Below are positions 45,069-55,956 of a DNA stretch of 64,000 nucleotides, piece after piece. How positions within the stretch are numbered: the stretch's first letter is position 1; every line of letters starts with the position of its first letter. This DNA comes from Ascarosepion bandense (Eukaryota; Mollusca; Cephalopoda; Sepiida; Sepiidae), in contig JBBBDQ010000230.1 of assembly GCA_037127315.1 (NCBI GenBank), positions 983,501 to 1,047,500 of the forward strand, written 5' to 3'. The position numbers were made by a program, and so were the translations under genes. The notes under the pieces were generated by a model that did not search any database, was not told the DNA's origin, and saw nothing but the letters and a program-made list of their open reading frames with translations.

Positions 45069-45447
45069 CTATCTGAACTTATTTATAAATAGAACTTTGT
45101 CTTTTGTCGTGTATGTGTGTTTGTCTGTGTGTGTGTCTGTTACCTATAGACTCCAAAACGGCTGAACCGATTTTCTTGAAAATTTACACAGTTGTACTAT
45201 AAGCGTCTGCGACTGTACTTAGCTAGGTCTTGTGTCAAGGTACCCGGATAAATATCTAAAATCGATAATCGAAAGAATCCAGTTATAGAAGGAGTGGTTC
45301 GATTTTAATCAAATTTGATACACTCATAGACAAAGACATAAGAAACGATATTCAGAAATTTCAAGGTTGCAGTTCTTTCAATAGTGCAGAAAATCGATAA
45401 TATATCCATTTCATTTTACTCGAGCAACGCCGGGCTATACTGCTAGT
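45069..45447 (+). repeat. Dispersed repeat R4 (copy 1)
   Basis: About 380 bp nearly identical to 63624-63955: ttgtactataagcgtctgcg, aatctaaaatcgataat-type, gaaggagtgg, aatttgatacactcatag, gaaatttcaaggttgcagtt. After the shared part it runs to gcaacgccgggctatactgc and tagt, which resembles the hairpin-CTAG end of Helitron-like elements; this naming is a guess. Confidence 0.6.
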
Positions 45448-45524
45448 CATATATATTTATAAGTTTTCCATTACTCTGTTTTGATTATTGATGCCCCATC
45501 CAGTGCTTTTGCTATATATTTATA

Positions 45525-45680
45525 GCTTCTTGATAAAATCCAAAGAGGTATTTGCAATGCTATTGGTCCTGATCTGGCATCTCGGCATCAGTCGGTTCCC
45601 CACCGCCGAAAGATAGCTTCTTTGTACCTAAAATATATTTATGGTAATTTGTCTGATGAACATTTCACTATGATGCCTAT
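45525..45680 (+). mobile_element. LINE-J fragment, left of TIR element
   Basis: LLDKIQRGICNAIGPDLAS-like and SLYLKYIYGNLSDEH in one frame correspond to LINE-J KIQRRICN...YKYFHGFCSDEL. Continues at 46307 after the inserted element. Confidence 0.75.
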
Positions 45681-45899
45681 GTTATATATTACGCCTGATT
45701 GTCCAAAGATGACGATCGTCTTGACGGATAACGATAACAATTATCTTGAAATATGACGAGGAACAAAAACGCGTATGTATAAAAATATAAACTTATACTT
45801 ATATTCTTCGTCAGTGGCGGTTGCGTGTGGTGAAGTGTATGCAAATAGAATGATGCACATTTGTGGGAGTTGTCAGAAGTCGTTAACCAGGAAGTGCTC

Positions 45900-45977
<78 letters not shown>

Positions 45978-46306
45978 CTGTGTTCTGTTCTCGGCCAGAA
46001 AAAAAAACTTATATAACCCGAAATTTCTACGCATTTTCGCCTCCTCGGGGTTTCTCTTAATTGTATCATTTCTCGCCCGGCACATCTATCAATCAACCTC
46101 GGCTGCTATTGGCTTTGAAACTAGCTGCCTTCGATCAAATCCCCCTCAACCATTGTCTGCGTTTTCCGCGTTTGATGTCAATCAGACTTTTGTCGAACAC
46201 TGCTTAAGTTTTCTGCCTTTGATGTCAATGTCATATTGTCGGCCACTGCTTGTGTTTTCTGCATTGATATATTTCATATTTCTGTCGGGTCACGGTAATA
46301 TGTTAC
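45681..46306. mobile_element. TIR element with microsatellite core (copy 2), inside LINE-J
   Basis: Ends gttatatattac and gtaatatgttac; internal order as in 12224-12926. The core is (TCTG)n(TC)n at 45897-45974. The 183-codon frame across it is a microsatellite artefact. Confidence 0.65.
45897..45974. repeat. (TCTG)n(TC)n microsatellite
   Basis: About ten TCTG units, then about sixteen TC units. Confidence 0.95.
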
Positions 46307-46650
46307 ACCTAGACTTTATGAATTAAAGCGTTAGTATTAAATTGAAAGCAAGGTCTCATCAATTTACAGTTAAAATATTAGATGTAATTCCAAGTTCTAT
46401 GTTAGCAATTTCCTTCTATCGCACGTCTCGCATGTAGAATCACTTTCAGTTTCTGGCTTCTTAGTTAATTTTGATTCTTAAAAATCTAAATGCAATCTCA
46501 ATCGTTTCTTTTGTCTTCTTAAATAGTTCATTTATTTTTTTTCTTCATTAACGGTAGTTATTTTCACATTCTCTAACACCCAATAACCGTTTTCATTCTA
46601 GAGGCTTCATTGCCTTTCTTGAGGGAAACTATTAAAATGCGCCACATATC
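46307..46650 (+). mobile_element. LINE-J fragment, right of TIR element
   Basis: acctagactttatgaatt, gcaaggtctcatcaattt, acagttaaaatattagatg and cgcacgtctcgcatg follow the LINE-J order after DELSSLVPP; the 3' terminus is near ttcattgcctttcttgag. Confidence 0.65.
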
Positions 46651-47370
46651 TTAACAGATTCACATCACTATTTGAATTGTACTCTTTAAGTGTTGAACGC
46701 TTATGATCCTCTATCTCCATCCTTTCTCTGTAAAAACAATCTCTCCACGTTTATTTTAGAGTGAAAGGCACTATATATAATCACTATCGTGCTGGTCTTT
46801 CTATAAATTCTATAATTTCTTCTTTTGTCCATTTAATAATGAATGCACTCTACTGGATCACTGACACTGCCCACATATTTATTGCTGCAACCAAATTCTT
46901 TGGATTCAGAATAGATTTTAATATTAATTTTACTCTTTTTCAAATAGGTATCATTAATCTTTTGTTTTATTTTCTGGGTACAATATATTGCCACGTTTTA
47001 ATATCCCTTAAAACATACAGCCATTAGAATCAAGTTGGCCTATAGATTCTCTAGACGGTAGATATATACAATGACAAAACGTATTCATTCCTTGCCTCAT
47101 GTTGAGCACTGAACATTTCTAAAAACTTCACATGGTATTTTTACAGCTACGTATTAGAATTGTTTTAATCAAGGAATCACTTTAGTTTTATGAATTCTCA
47201 ACCTCTCTCGAGTCATTTATAGACAGGAGGTGATTTATGAATAGACCAACATTTCCAGCTTGATAACCCATCTTCACCTTCTTCAGTTCAAACATGAAGG
47301 AAATAGGGGCAATAACAAATAAGAAGGTTAAGTGTGGTGTTATCCAAGGTATAACGTCTTGCAACAAGAA
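46651..47370. other. Unassigned intergenic stretch
   Basis: No gene or repeat recognised. A hydrophobic 88-codon frame (46761-47027) is not supported by anything else. Confidence 0.35.
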
Positions 47371-47371
47371 A

Positions 47372-47595
47372 TCAGAATGCCGAGTTCGAATTCGAGTTGA
47401 AATTGTAGTATTCACTTACGTGCAAATACACTTCGTAAAGGTATTAATCCGTCTCTTCTCACTCAAGCTATGGGTTAAATAGCAGTACATATTGGGTTCT
47501 GTAAGCTGGTTTGGCAACCAGTCTACCACCGAAAGTAATGGCAACCTACTGCGGGATAATCTTCCCAAGCGTGTATCACGTATGGTTTTTAACTG

Positions 47596-47598
<3 letters not shown>
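47372..47598 (+). mobile_element. SINE-A with internal deletion
   Basis: B-box region gccgagttcgaattcgag, then the body; it jumps from gcgggataatcttc straight to ccaagcgtgtatcacgtatg, losing the cagtcagtcatg segment. Ends at (TTA)n. Confidence 0.88.

Positions 47599-47601
<3 letters not shown>

Positions 47602-47631
<30 letters not shown>
47602..47631. repeat. (ATT)n microsatellite
   Basis: About ten ATT units at the SINE-A 3' end. Confidence 0.9.
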
Positions 47632-47632
<1 letters not shown>

Positions 47633-47759
47633 GATATTAATAGTTAAGAGAAGAGCCTGGTTTAAGAAAAAAAAAAACGAAAATACGGAGGGTGGGATTA
47701 TACATCCCATGCAAGCTCCAACAATTTTGCCTTGCCGGGTCAACACTTAAACGTAAGAT

Positions 47760-50090
47760 ACGAGATTATCATAATAGAAAACAAAACATTCCTTTTTCGC
47801 TATTTCTGGGCATTTATCGGGATTTGCTGCCTTTAATTCGTTCAGTTGCGAGCAGTACATTTTAGAATCACTTGTCGGGTTCTTTGCTTGAAGCTCATGG
47901 TACAGTATTCCTTTCCAATCTCACTAAATGCGCAGAATAATTTTCTTCGGATGAAGACTTGCCTTCGTAGTGGCTAAAGTTGGTATGTTTCGTTTACCCC
48001 AGAATTTTTTTCGCTGAACATTGTTGTAAACTATCTAATTCCTATGACTCGTCACAATTTATTTAAAAAAGATGTATTTTAATTTCGATTATACAGCCAA
48101 TCACAGAAAGAATATAAGTCGAAAGAGTATTTTGATTTAAATCAAGAAGTACTAACACATCGTAGTTATTTGAGTACCCAAGCTTCATTAAGTGAATGTG
48201 GATGGTGGATTTTGATAAACGTAATGTTTCTGCGTTATTTAATGCAGCTTATTGTTGGGTAATGTGGCTTATTCTTGTGTAATACGGCTCAGTATTAATC
48301 AGTGGTCTGATTTGGTCCCCATCTGTAATGGGGTGTCAGTTTGCTTGAGCATTCTACATCAATAAGGCTGCAAATCATAAACTCTAAACTGAGCGAAACA
48401 CTTCCGTACAGTTCTTTCAGCTAAAGCAACTTCACAGTACACGGCACATATCTTATTTTTTGCTTCTGATGTATTTTTGCCTTTATGGTAATAAAGTGTC
48501 TAAAATGCAACTTATAATCTTCCATTTACTTAGGGAGGTAAAATTGACAAGGATTAAGTAAATTTAAACTTCCTTTCTCAAGAGATAGTTTAAAGTGTGC
48601 TCTTATCGAAAATCTAATAATATATAAGTAGATAAATTTGAACGTGAAGGACTAAAAATCGGCATGATCTCTCCGGAAAACACAATATAATCATTGCTTG
48701 TGTTATGAAAATAAAAACCTTAATGTTAATTTTTCTAAAAAAAATATAGCTTGAATAAACAGACATGCAGTCGAAATATTGTTTACTATTTTCAAGCACG
48801 GTATTGTTTCTTTTCTTAAATCACGCTTTTTCTTAAGTATAGTAGTAATATTAGTAGTAATGATAAGTAGATAAATAAAACATATCGTACTCGTGTTTTA
48901 AAAAAATACAAAAATTATACTCACAAGTACAGCTCACACATTTCGAATGAAATATGTGATAATTTTTTACAAAAAAAAAAGATCAAAGAAAAATGCATGA
49001 TGCCATTTCTGACCTTAGCTGCTGTCCGGAAGGAAATGTGGATACAACAGAAATCGTAGGATATAGTAATATTATTATTAATATTACAAATGACTGTAAT
49101 TTCACCAAACAACATAACATGCATATTCTATAAAAAGCATTCAGAATCTGCCGACATGTCGATCCTTAATACATATGTGGATGGCCTTGTATGCTAATTG
49201 GTAATTTCCTGCACGTTGGAATGAACAGAATGACAGAAGAGTACCATAAGATTTATATGAACTGTCTGATTAATTCCTCTTAATAACTAATCCACTCAGG
49301 GAAAATTTCAAGATTCACAAGATCAACATATTAAGCACGTTTCAATCGCATACCTTCTGAATGGCCTTTCATCCTCGTTCATTACTAGTATAGCTGTTTT
49401 GGTGTTTTTGGGTTTTTTTTTTTCATTACAAGAGAAGTAAAACTTTTTCTTTTTATATACTAGGTTTTGATTTTAACAAAAGTCCGAGAGGTTGTGTTTG
49501 CCTTATTCTCAACTGGGGCGTGTTCTGACACCATGTCAGTTTTTAACGTGGTGATTTGAGCCTGTACACCCAAACTGCTACCGATGACTGGTTACTAAGT
49601 TTGTCTTTGCATGTCTTAGCTGGTCTTAGCTTGTCTTAGCTAGTCTCACTTCCCAACCAAATGTCCGAAAAAGAGATTGTATATTTCTACCACACCAAGC
49701 TGAAATGGTGTAATGCAAAGTCAGTTTAGGCCCAAAACAAGACCTTGTCACGGTAACCGTCCGTTGAGCAGGCATCTGTATTACTACCGGTCTTCAGTGC
49801 AAATAAGGGAAGTCTTGCCATGTGCTGTAGTTTTCACACAGCAGAATACTGTCAATATTATGTTCAGCTGCGCCCAGTCCGAAGACAGAGGCACAACTGA
49901 ATGACAAAAGGCTGTCTATCCGTCGAAGGGCACCTACTACACTTTGATTCCGGCTAGAAGGCCGTCATCCTGTATCGAACGGCGAAAACAAAATAAGGCA
50001 ATCGTTAAAAAATCAATTTGTCATCAGCAAATTTTATAATCAACTGAACAATTATTAAATTATTATTAAGAGTAATTTTCGTAAGCCAGA
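47760..50090. other. Unassigned AT-rich stretch
   Basis: No convincing gene or element. GC-richer sequence at 49690-49980 has no recognised coding signature. Confidence 0.35.
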
Positions 50091-50094
50091 TAAA

Positions 50095-50138
50095 GAAAGA
50101 AAGAAAGAAAGAAAGTAAGAAAAAAGAAAGAAAGGAAG
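50095..50138. repeat. Imperfect (GAAA)n
   Basis: gaaa-type repeats next to the LINE-R 3' end. Confidence 0.85.
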
Positions 50139-50142
50139 ATTA

Positions 50143-50573
50143 TTATTATTATGTCATTTTTTCATCATATTTCGATTTCTGCTTTGGTCTCACTACCAAC
50201 CAAGTCTGCGGGGAGACCTAAGGCAGGTAGTGGCGTGTTGTTATGACTCCATTTCATGTTTTTCTATCTTCCCTATCATCCCTAGCATTACATAGATAAA
50301 ATTTTCCTTAGTGTGTGGGCTGTACTTAACAAGACAATTTTTTGTATATCTCTTAAGCTGGGGTTTCCAGGGATTCTTTCAATGTGTTGTTTTGTTTCAT
50401 TTTTTATCATTCCAAGTGCACCTACTATCACTGGCACCTACTATCACTGTTTTCAATTTCCACATTTTTTCTATTTCAATTTCCAGGTCTTTATATTTTG
50501 ACAGTTTTTAGAATTCCTTGATTGCTATGTTACAATCCGCTGGACAAGCCATATCAATTAATAGACAAGTTTT
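50143..50573 (-). pseudogene. LINE-R 3' end, second orientation
   Basis: Minus strand matches 39763-40210: the endonuclease C-terminus (CLLIDMACPADCNIAI, LEIEIEKMWKLKT in pieces, IKNETKQHIERIPGNPSL) and the 3' UTR with ccttaggtctccccgcagac. It carries one UTR unit rather than two, and a 17-bp internal duplication (ggcacctactatcact). Inserted between (TTA)n and (TTC)n tracts. Confidence 0.85.
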
Positions 50574-50650
50574 CTTCTTCTTCTTCTTATTATTATTATT
50601 ATTATTATTATCATTATTATTATTATTATTATTATTATTGTTATTATTCT
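50574..50650. repeat. (TTC)n(TTA)n microsatellite
   Basis: TTC units pass into ATT/TTA units at the truncated 5' edge of LINE-R. Confidence 0.95.
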
Positions 50651-50849
50651 AATACTCGTCCTCCGAACAGCTTAAATATATTTGCCATAGAAGTCCTTTA
50701 ATCTCGCTAAGATTTCTTTATAAACAACATTTTCAGAAAGACATTGGTTTCTGAATTCAGTTTTTCTCACAATGCTAATTTAACGAATATTTTCTACTCT
50801 TAATATATCTTAATAGAGCTGCCCAGACGGGAAATATTTGAATAATCTT

Positions 50850-50851
<2 letters not shown>

Positions 50852-50886
<35 letters not shown>
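50852..50886. repeat. (TAA)n microsatellite
   Basis: About eleven TAA units. Confidence 0.95.
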
Positions 50887-50888
<2 letters not shown>

Positions 50889-51019
50889 TATTCAACAAAA
50901 TTATTAATTTTCCTTCTGTTTAAATAAATCAGTATAGGGTTAAGAAAATATAAAATAGTGTCTTCTAGCCTGAATTATTCAGCCTATACAGCGATGCGAT
51001 ACTGAAAGATCTATAAGAC

Positions 51020-52010
51020 TTATCATGGTCCACAATCTTAACAACATAAGGTACGCAAATGACACTATGATCATCACTTTGTCATCTGTAGACACAGAAA
51101 GAAAGCTGCGGCAATTTCAACAGAAAAACGTTTTAAAAAAGTAAGGAGAAAGGATTAAAGATCTACTGCAAGAAGGCAGAATGATGCATGGTCGGTAGCA
51201 CAAAGAATGACTCAAAATTACGAATTGCGAATCTAAGATAACAAAATAAAAAAAAGGGTGTAAACTTAAATATCTGGGAAGTGTTTAACAGAGGACGGAA
51301 AGTGCGACACCGAAATTCGAAGCCGTATTTTTTGTAGCAAAATATGCATGCCAAAAGCTAAGAGTACTAGGAAACAATAAAAATCAGCCAAACAAAAAAT
51401 AGTTCTAAGATGTTATATTACTTCTGTCCACCTGTATCGCAGTGAGTGCTGGATGATCTTCCCAACGATGAAGAAGAAATTTGAAGTAAAATAAATGTGG
51501 TTCTACAGAAGGATGCTGAGGATGACATAGATTAAACATGTTATCGCAAAACGAATTTTTGGAGAAAATCGCAACCCAGAAAGAAACTAAAACTTACCAC
51601 CAGGAAGAGACAGCGGAATATTCTGGCTCATGTAATAAGGAAAGGGGTTTTATAAAATCTAATACTCACAGAACAGATAGAATGAATAAGAGACAAGGAA
51701 AAGCACGACAAGATATACGTGATGGGTTTTGAGGAAGTTGATGTTTAGGCAGGGTTTGGGAGAGATGCAAAGAGAAAAAGTGTTAACGGTTCCTGGGGGA
51801 CATAAAGAGAAAGGAGGGCTTGGAAAATCTGATACTCGCAGGATAGAACAGAGAGCTAGAGAAACAGGAGAAAACAACGCATAGCATACTTAGAGAACTT
51901 AAGAAAATGGACGACAGAACAATGTTTAGGAGAAATAACAGAACGACAAAGTTTATTAAGATCTACAACAGACAGGATGTATTTGAGAAACATGATGGAC
52001 GTTACTCCAA
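51020..52010 (+). pseudogene. LINE-T copy, decayed
   Basis: HNLNNIRYANDTMIIT (about 51028) is motif C with YADD changed to YAND; then a KYLGS-like FKYLG (51270) and EDGKCDTEIRSR, followed by the CW block (gagtgctggatgatc) and the C-terminal RKEG-type block. The C-terminal part appears twice (51600-51740 and about 51795-52010), the second reading EITERQSLLRSTTDRM in another frame. Numerous frameshifts. Confidence 0.75.
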
Positions 52011-52014
52011 GGAA

Positions 52015-52230
52015 GCGTATTGTAATAGTAGTGCTGCACGAACACACTGGCAAGCCTTACAAAAAAATCACGGATTTTTTGCTGTCTGCCACTCAACTGC
52101 CAGTGGTGTCATCAAGATGATCCATCAGTCCAAAACGAAAAGGAAAAGGCGGTCGAAAGAAAAAACAACGTCAAGACGACCTATACGTGATCAGGGAAAA
52201 TGTGAAAGATTTTGTTGAAGTTTTTGTTTT
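52015..52230 (+). pseudogene. Possible Tc1-type transposase N-terminus
   Basis: In one frame: RIVIVVLHEHTGKPYKKITD, then a helix-turn-helix-like stretch and GRKKKQRQDDLYVIR, resembling the GRPRK linker and following arginine-rich part of Tc1 transposases. Short and diverged; it could be chance or the tail of something else. Confidence 0.3.
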
Positions 52231-52357
52231 GTTGAAGTTAATTTGCACAACTTGCGAGATGTAACCGAATGTTTTTGTCTATATTTCTGAGATGGAGTAG
52301 TTTTTGTAGTATTTGCATTATTCGGACTATTGTCCTCACCTTTGTTGCCATTTGTAC

Positions 52358-52394
52358 GACGTTTCGGCCGTCGTATGCTCCGGCCGTCTTCAAG
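52358..52394 (-). ncRNA. Hammerhead-like motif, left arm
   Basis: Minus strand: CTTGAAGA (a one-base change from CTGAAGA), stem II cggcc...ggccg, GAAAC and GTC (52360-52358). Core damaged. Confidence 0.45.
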
Positions 52395-52896
52395 TGTTAG
52401 GAATTTTGAACCGAACCATTTATTACAATCACTGGGGTATATGAACTCCACTCCTTGCCTAGTGCCTATTCTTGAAGTCATAAGTTATCTCCCTCTAACC
52501 ATGTAAATTATTTTTACACCACTGCTGTAGCCTGGTATACTCATAACTCTTTGGGTCAAGTGACAGGCCATATGTCCTTAAAGACAAAAACAACTGAATT
52601 TTTAGGATTTATAAACCTAACGCCAAGTTACGTTTTTTTTATCAATGTTCATATTGCAATTTTTTGATGTTAATAGTTTTCTCTAATATTTTTGGATATA
52701 GACGTTGATTAGTTCCTGTGACTTTACAAAAAAAGAGTTGTGAGTTCAATACCAGGCTACAGCAGTGGTGAACAAGTAACTTACATGTTTAGAGACAGAT
52801 AACAACTCATGACTTCCAGAAAAGGCACTAGGCAAGGAATGGAGTCTATATACCCCAATGATTGTAATAAAGTGTCCGGTACGAAATTCTTAGTAA

Positions 52897-52932
52897 CTGA
52901 TGAAGGCCGAAACGTTTAACGGCCAAAACGTC
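52897..52932 (+). ncRNA. Hammerhead-like motif, right arm
   Basis: CTGATGA (52897-52903), stem II ggcc...ggcc (52905-52924), AAAAC in place of GAAAC (52925-52929), GTC (52930-52932). Stem I gtaa/gtac pairs three of four. One essential core base is changed. Confidence 0.5.
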
Positions 52933-53756
52933 GTACAAATGACAACAAAGATGAGGACAATAGTCGGAATAATGTAAATACTGTAACCGAATGTTCTATT
53001 CTGTCGTTTTTTCTTGCATTTCTCAACTTCGAAAAATATACATAGCTAACACCGCTTGCGTCTTAGTAGTTTTATTCCCTTCCTTCAGGTGAAATGATGA
53101 AAAAATCAAATATATCCATGAAAGCTAAACAAAATGTGTTTATTTTTAATTTAAAATACGACAGAACTTTCTTCCCAACCGAATAATTTTAAAAAGCCAT
53201 TTTAATTAATTGCCGGTATTTAAAGCTGTAGACGATATGCGTGTGGTCGTATTTGGGTTTGTTTTGTCTTTTAGCTTTTTTTCTGAATCGATTGCGACAT
53301 TGCTGTATATGAAATTAGCTAAAATTGTCTTTGAATGTGTTTTCTTTTTTTGCTACAGAATGAATGACCCAAAGGTAAAGAAATTAATTATTAGTTAGAA
53401 ATTTACAAAGCATTTTAAAAATTGATGTATTTTCAATTAAGATATTAAACAGTAAAATGGAGGAACTTAAATTATATTTTTATAAAAAATGTGATAAAAA
53501 TTTTATTATATTAGAAATTATTTTTTTACATTTGTTAGGTTTCAAAATGTATTCTGAAAAATGCCAACGATTACTTTTATTCCAAAACGTTGTTTAAAAA
53601 TCCAACATTTTTTAGAAAATAAAGATATGACCTTATTTAAATAACCAAGTATTTTAATTATAAATGTTATAAACAAAAAATCACAAATTCCAAAACTTCT
53701 TCTAAAGACCAGGTTTTAATTGATTAAAATAAAATATTTTTTTCAAAATATGAATT

Positions 53757-54642
53757 TGTTGTGTTTTCCGTGTGAAGAACAGCAGAAAATAATGAACACT
53801 AAAACAGATATTTCAGATAGAAAAATGTTATATTAAACGTAAAGATACAAACTGGAATGCAGGTTAGTAATATAGAAATACGATTAGTAGGAGTATATAT
53901 ATCTATAAATATAGGAAAGAATTTTAACAAAAAGTTTTGAATTTAAAAAGTACTTTTTTGGACAGTATTTGTTTATTTTTATTATTGTATTTTATATTTC
54001 AGACCGCCCTCGGTCCTTCATCAGAAACGAGTGATTTTTAAATATGAATTAGAAACGTATTTCACGATAGCGTCCAAATATTTTTTTTTTTTTGTGTTTA
54101 CATCACGTGGTGTGTTTGTTCACAACATGCGGCACGTCCGTAGAGAAAATCTGTTTGTTTTAGATAAAAATTTCTTGGAATATCTGAAAAAAATTTTTTA
54201 GCTATTGAAATATTTGTAAAGATTCAACACACCTAAGTCCCTATTTAACCCTAGCTTGTGTGTATTTAATTTTAAAATCCAGTACTTTTCTTTCTTTCTG
54301 CGTGTGTATGTAGAACTAAAATTGGAGTCTATTAGTAAACATTTGCAATTTTCTAAAGTATGATCAGGTTGATTATATATATATAAATCTTTAATGTGAA
54401 GCCGTGCTGTAATTAGTATGTCCACGTCAGAACTGACAGGTGCTGTGTAATACTATTCTGGCTGAGTGGAGATCCAAGCTATTATGACTGCTGACGCGGT
54501 ATTCTCTGTGAAACGTTGGTATCTTAAAGATCGGACACTGTTCTCATACGGTTTTCCGACAATGTCTCATCTCATTAAGAAGAGGTGTATGTACACTCAA
54601 GTCGAGTCCATTATCATAGAAAAAAGGGGAGATCCCACAACA
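53757..54642 (+). mobile_element. Solo LTR with 5-bp target duplication, interrupted
   Basis: Starts tgttgtg and ends ccacaaca, flanked by perfect gaatt at 53752-53756 and 54643-54647. Same family as 6731-7287 and 54811-55214: aaaataatgaaca, acagatatt, ctggctgagtggag, gagtccattatcata, ggggagatcccacaaca. About 530 bp of foreign sequence sits at roughly 53908-54440. Confidence 0.8.
53908..54440 (-). mobile_element. Insert in LTR with hammerhead-like core
   Basis: Absent from the other two LTR copies. Starts at a short TA tract and contains, on the minus strand, CTGATGA (54024-54018), stem II gacc...ggtc and GAAA (54000-53997). Stem III would be AUAU with cleavage after ATA, and stem I gttt/aaat. 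Possibly a Penelope-like end. Confidence 0.45.
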
Positions 54643-54810
54643 GAATTTTAATAATATCGAAAAATATTAAATTACCTTCAAGTGATTTTCTATTTTTATA
54701 ACTACAGATAGTCTCTGTCGAATCTCCTGAACTGGTGCTATGAATTTACGAAATAACTTTTCATAATAACATAAATCACATTTATTGAGGACATTTAACA
54801 ACAGCATATA

Positions 54811-55214
54811 TGTTGTGGATTCCAGGTGAGGAACCGCACAAAATAATGAACAAAAAAAAAACAACAGATATTGAGATAGAAAAGTAGGTTATATTGGACG
54901 CAATATACAAGCTTAAACGCAGGTTAGCAAGTCCAGGATTACTATTAGTAAGAAATATATGTATACAAGTCTTGAAGTGTAATCGTTGGAAATAGTATAT
55001 CCGTGTATATTATTCTAGCTGAGTGGAGCTCAGAACTATTGTGACTTCTGATGCGGTAATCTCTGGGTAACTTCGGTATCTCTCGGTACTCTCCGATAAC
55101 TCTCACGGATCTCTACGATTACTCTCAGCTCTCAACCGCTATTCTCTCTATGGCAGGAGTATATGTTTACTCAGTTGAGTCCATTATCATATACAAAGGG
55201 GAGATCCCACAACA
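54811..55214 (+). mobile_element. LTR copy, 404 bp
   Basis: tgttgtggattccaggtgag start, cccacaaca end. Only 168 bp downstream of the previous LTR copy. No target duplication is visible, so it is not certain that the two are independent insertions. Confidence 0.7.
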
Positions 55215-55474
55215 CAACCAGAGATGCCAAAGTTTAAATGCTTTTGTTTATTATTTTAGTCAGTCTCGTTTTGAGAATAAAAATAACGAAATTTAATTTT
55301 ATTATATTACAATAATATTTTAAAATCCTAAACTAGAATAAAACATTTTAATTTTAACTAAACTTAAAGGATCTTTATAAAATGTATAGGTTGTATTACG
55401 TTATAAGAAGTGGCGGAATGTAATCCTAAGCATTTGAAGAAATGCTGGCGTGAATGTGATCAAATTATTTCTTC

Positions 55475-55688
55475 ATTTTATTTGTTGTGTCCTTTCAGGA
55501 CGTAGGAGTTGATGGATCTCAACTTACACGTATCTCTTGTCGCATTTAACACATTTTTCTTGGTATCTCTTTCAAAGCCTAGCCCAACATCAACTTGCTC
55601 AGGCCGATCACGTATGCCTTGGGTTGTTTTCCCCTGTCTCTCATTCCTTCTATTCATCTCTTGATTATAAGATTTTATAAGCATTTAT
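55475..55688 (-). pseudogene. LINE-T C-terminal piece
   Basis: Minus strand, in pieces: KSYNQEMNRRNERQGKTTQG and IRDRPEQVDVGLGFERDTKK match the RQRITYL-L...GLG region. The element continues at 55957 beyond a SINE-A. Confidence 0.65.
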
Positions 55689-55697
55689 ACCTCGTCA

Positions 55698-55947
55698 GCC
55701 GAGTTCGAATTCCAGTTGAATCCACTGTATTCACTTACGCGCAAATACCCTTGGGAAAGGTATTAATCCGTCTTTTCCTTCCAGATATGGGTTAAATAGC
55801 AGGACAGACCGAGCTCTATAGCAACCAGTCTACCGCAGAAAGCAATAACAATCTACTGCGGGATAATCTTCTGCCCAGTCAGTCATGTCTCTTTCGAGAC
55901 ATGATCGCCCAAGCGTGTATCACGTATGGCACTTAACTAACTGACTG
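55698..55947 (+). mobile_element. SINE-A, 5' truncated, inserted in LINE-T
   Basis: Begins at the B-box region gccgagttcgaattccag (no A box) and runs to the tail. Direct repeat acctcgtca at 55689-55697 and 55948-55956. Confidence 0.92.
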
Positions 55948-55956
55948 ACCTCGTCA

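Larger units (their letters stand above)
52274..52981. mobile_element. Penelope-like element with inverted arms (copy 2)
   Basis: Bounded by the 14-bp direct repeat tgtaaccgaatgtt (52260-52273 and 52982-52995). Left arm (about 52306-52555) and right arm (about 52735-52981) are inverted copies: ttgcattattcggactattg, tcacctttgttgcc, atttgtacgacgttt, attacaatcactggggtata, tccttgcctagtgcc, cactgctgtagcctggtat. Each arm holds a hammerhead-like core. Inverted pLTR-like arms, hammerheads and variable target duplications fit Penelope-like elements; no RT lies between the arms. Confidence 0.7.

Noticed and set aside
45775..46326. 183-codon frame with Ser-Leu/Cys-Leu repeats
   Set aside because: It crosses a TIR element and its (TCTG)n(TC)n core; no domain and no homologue at the other copy.
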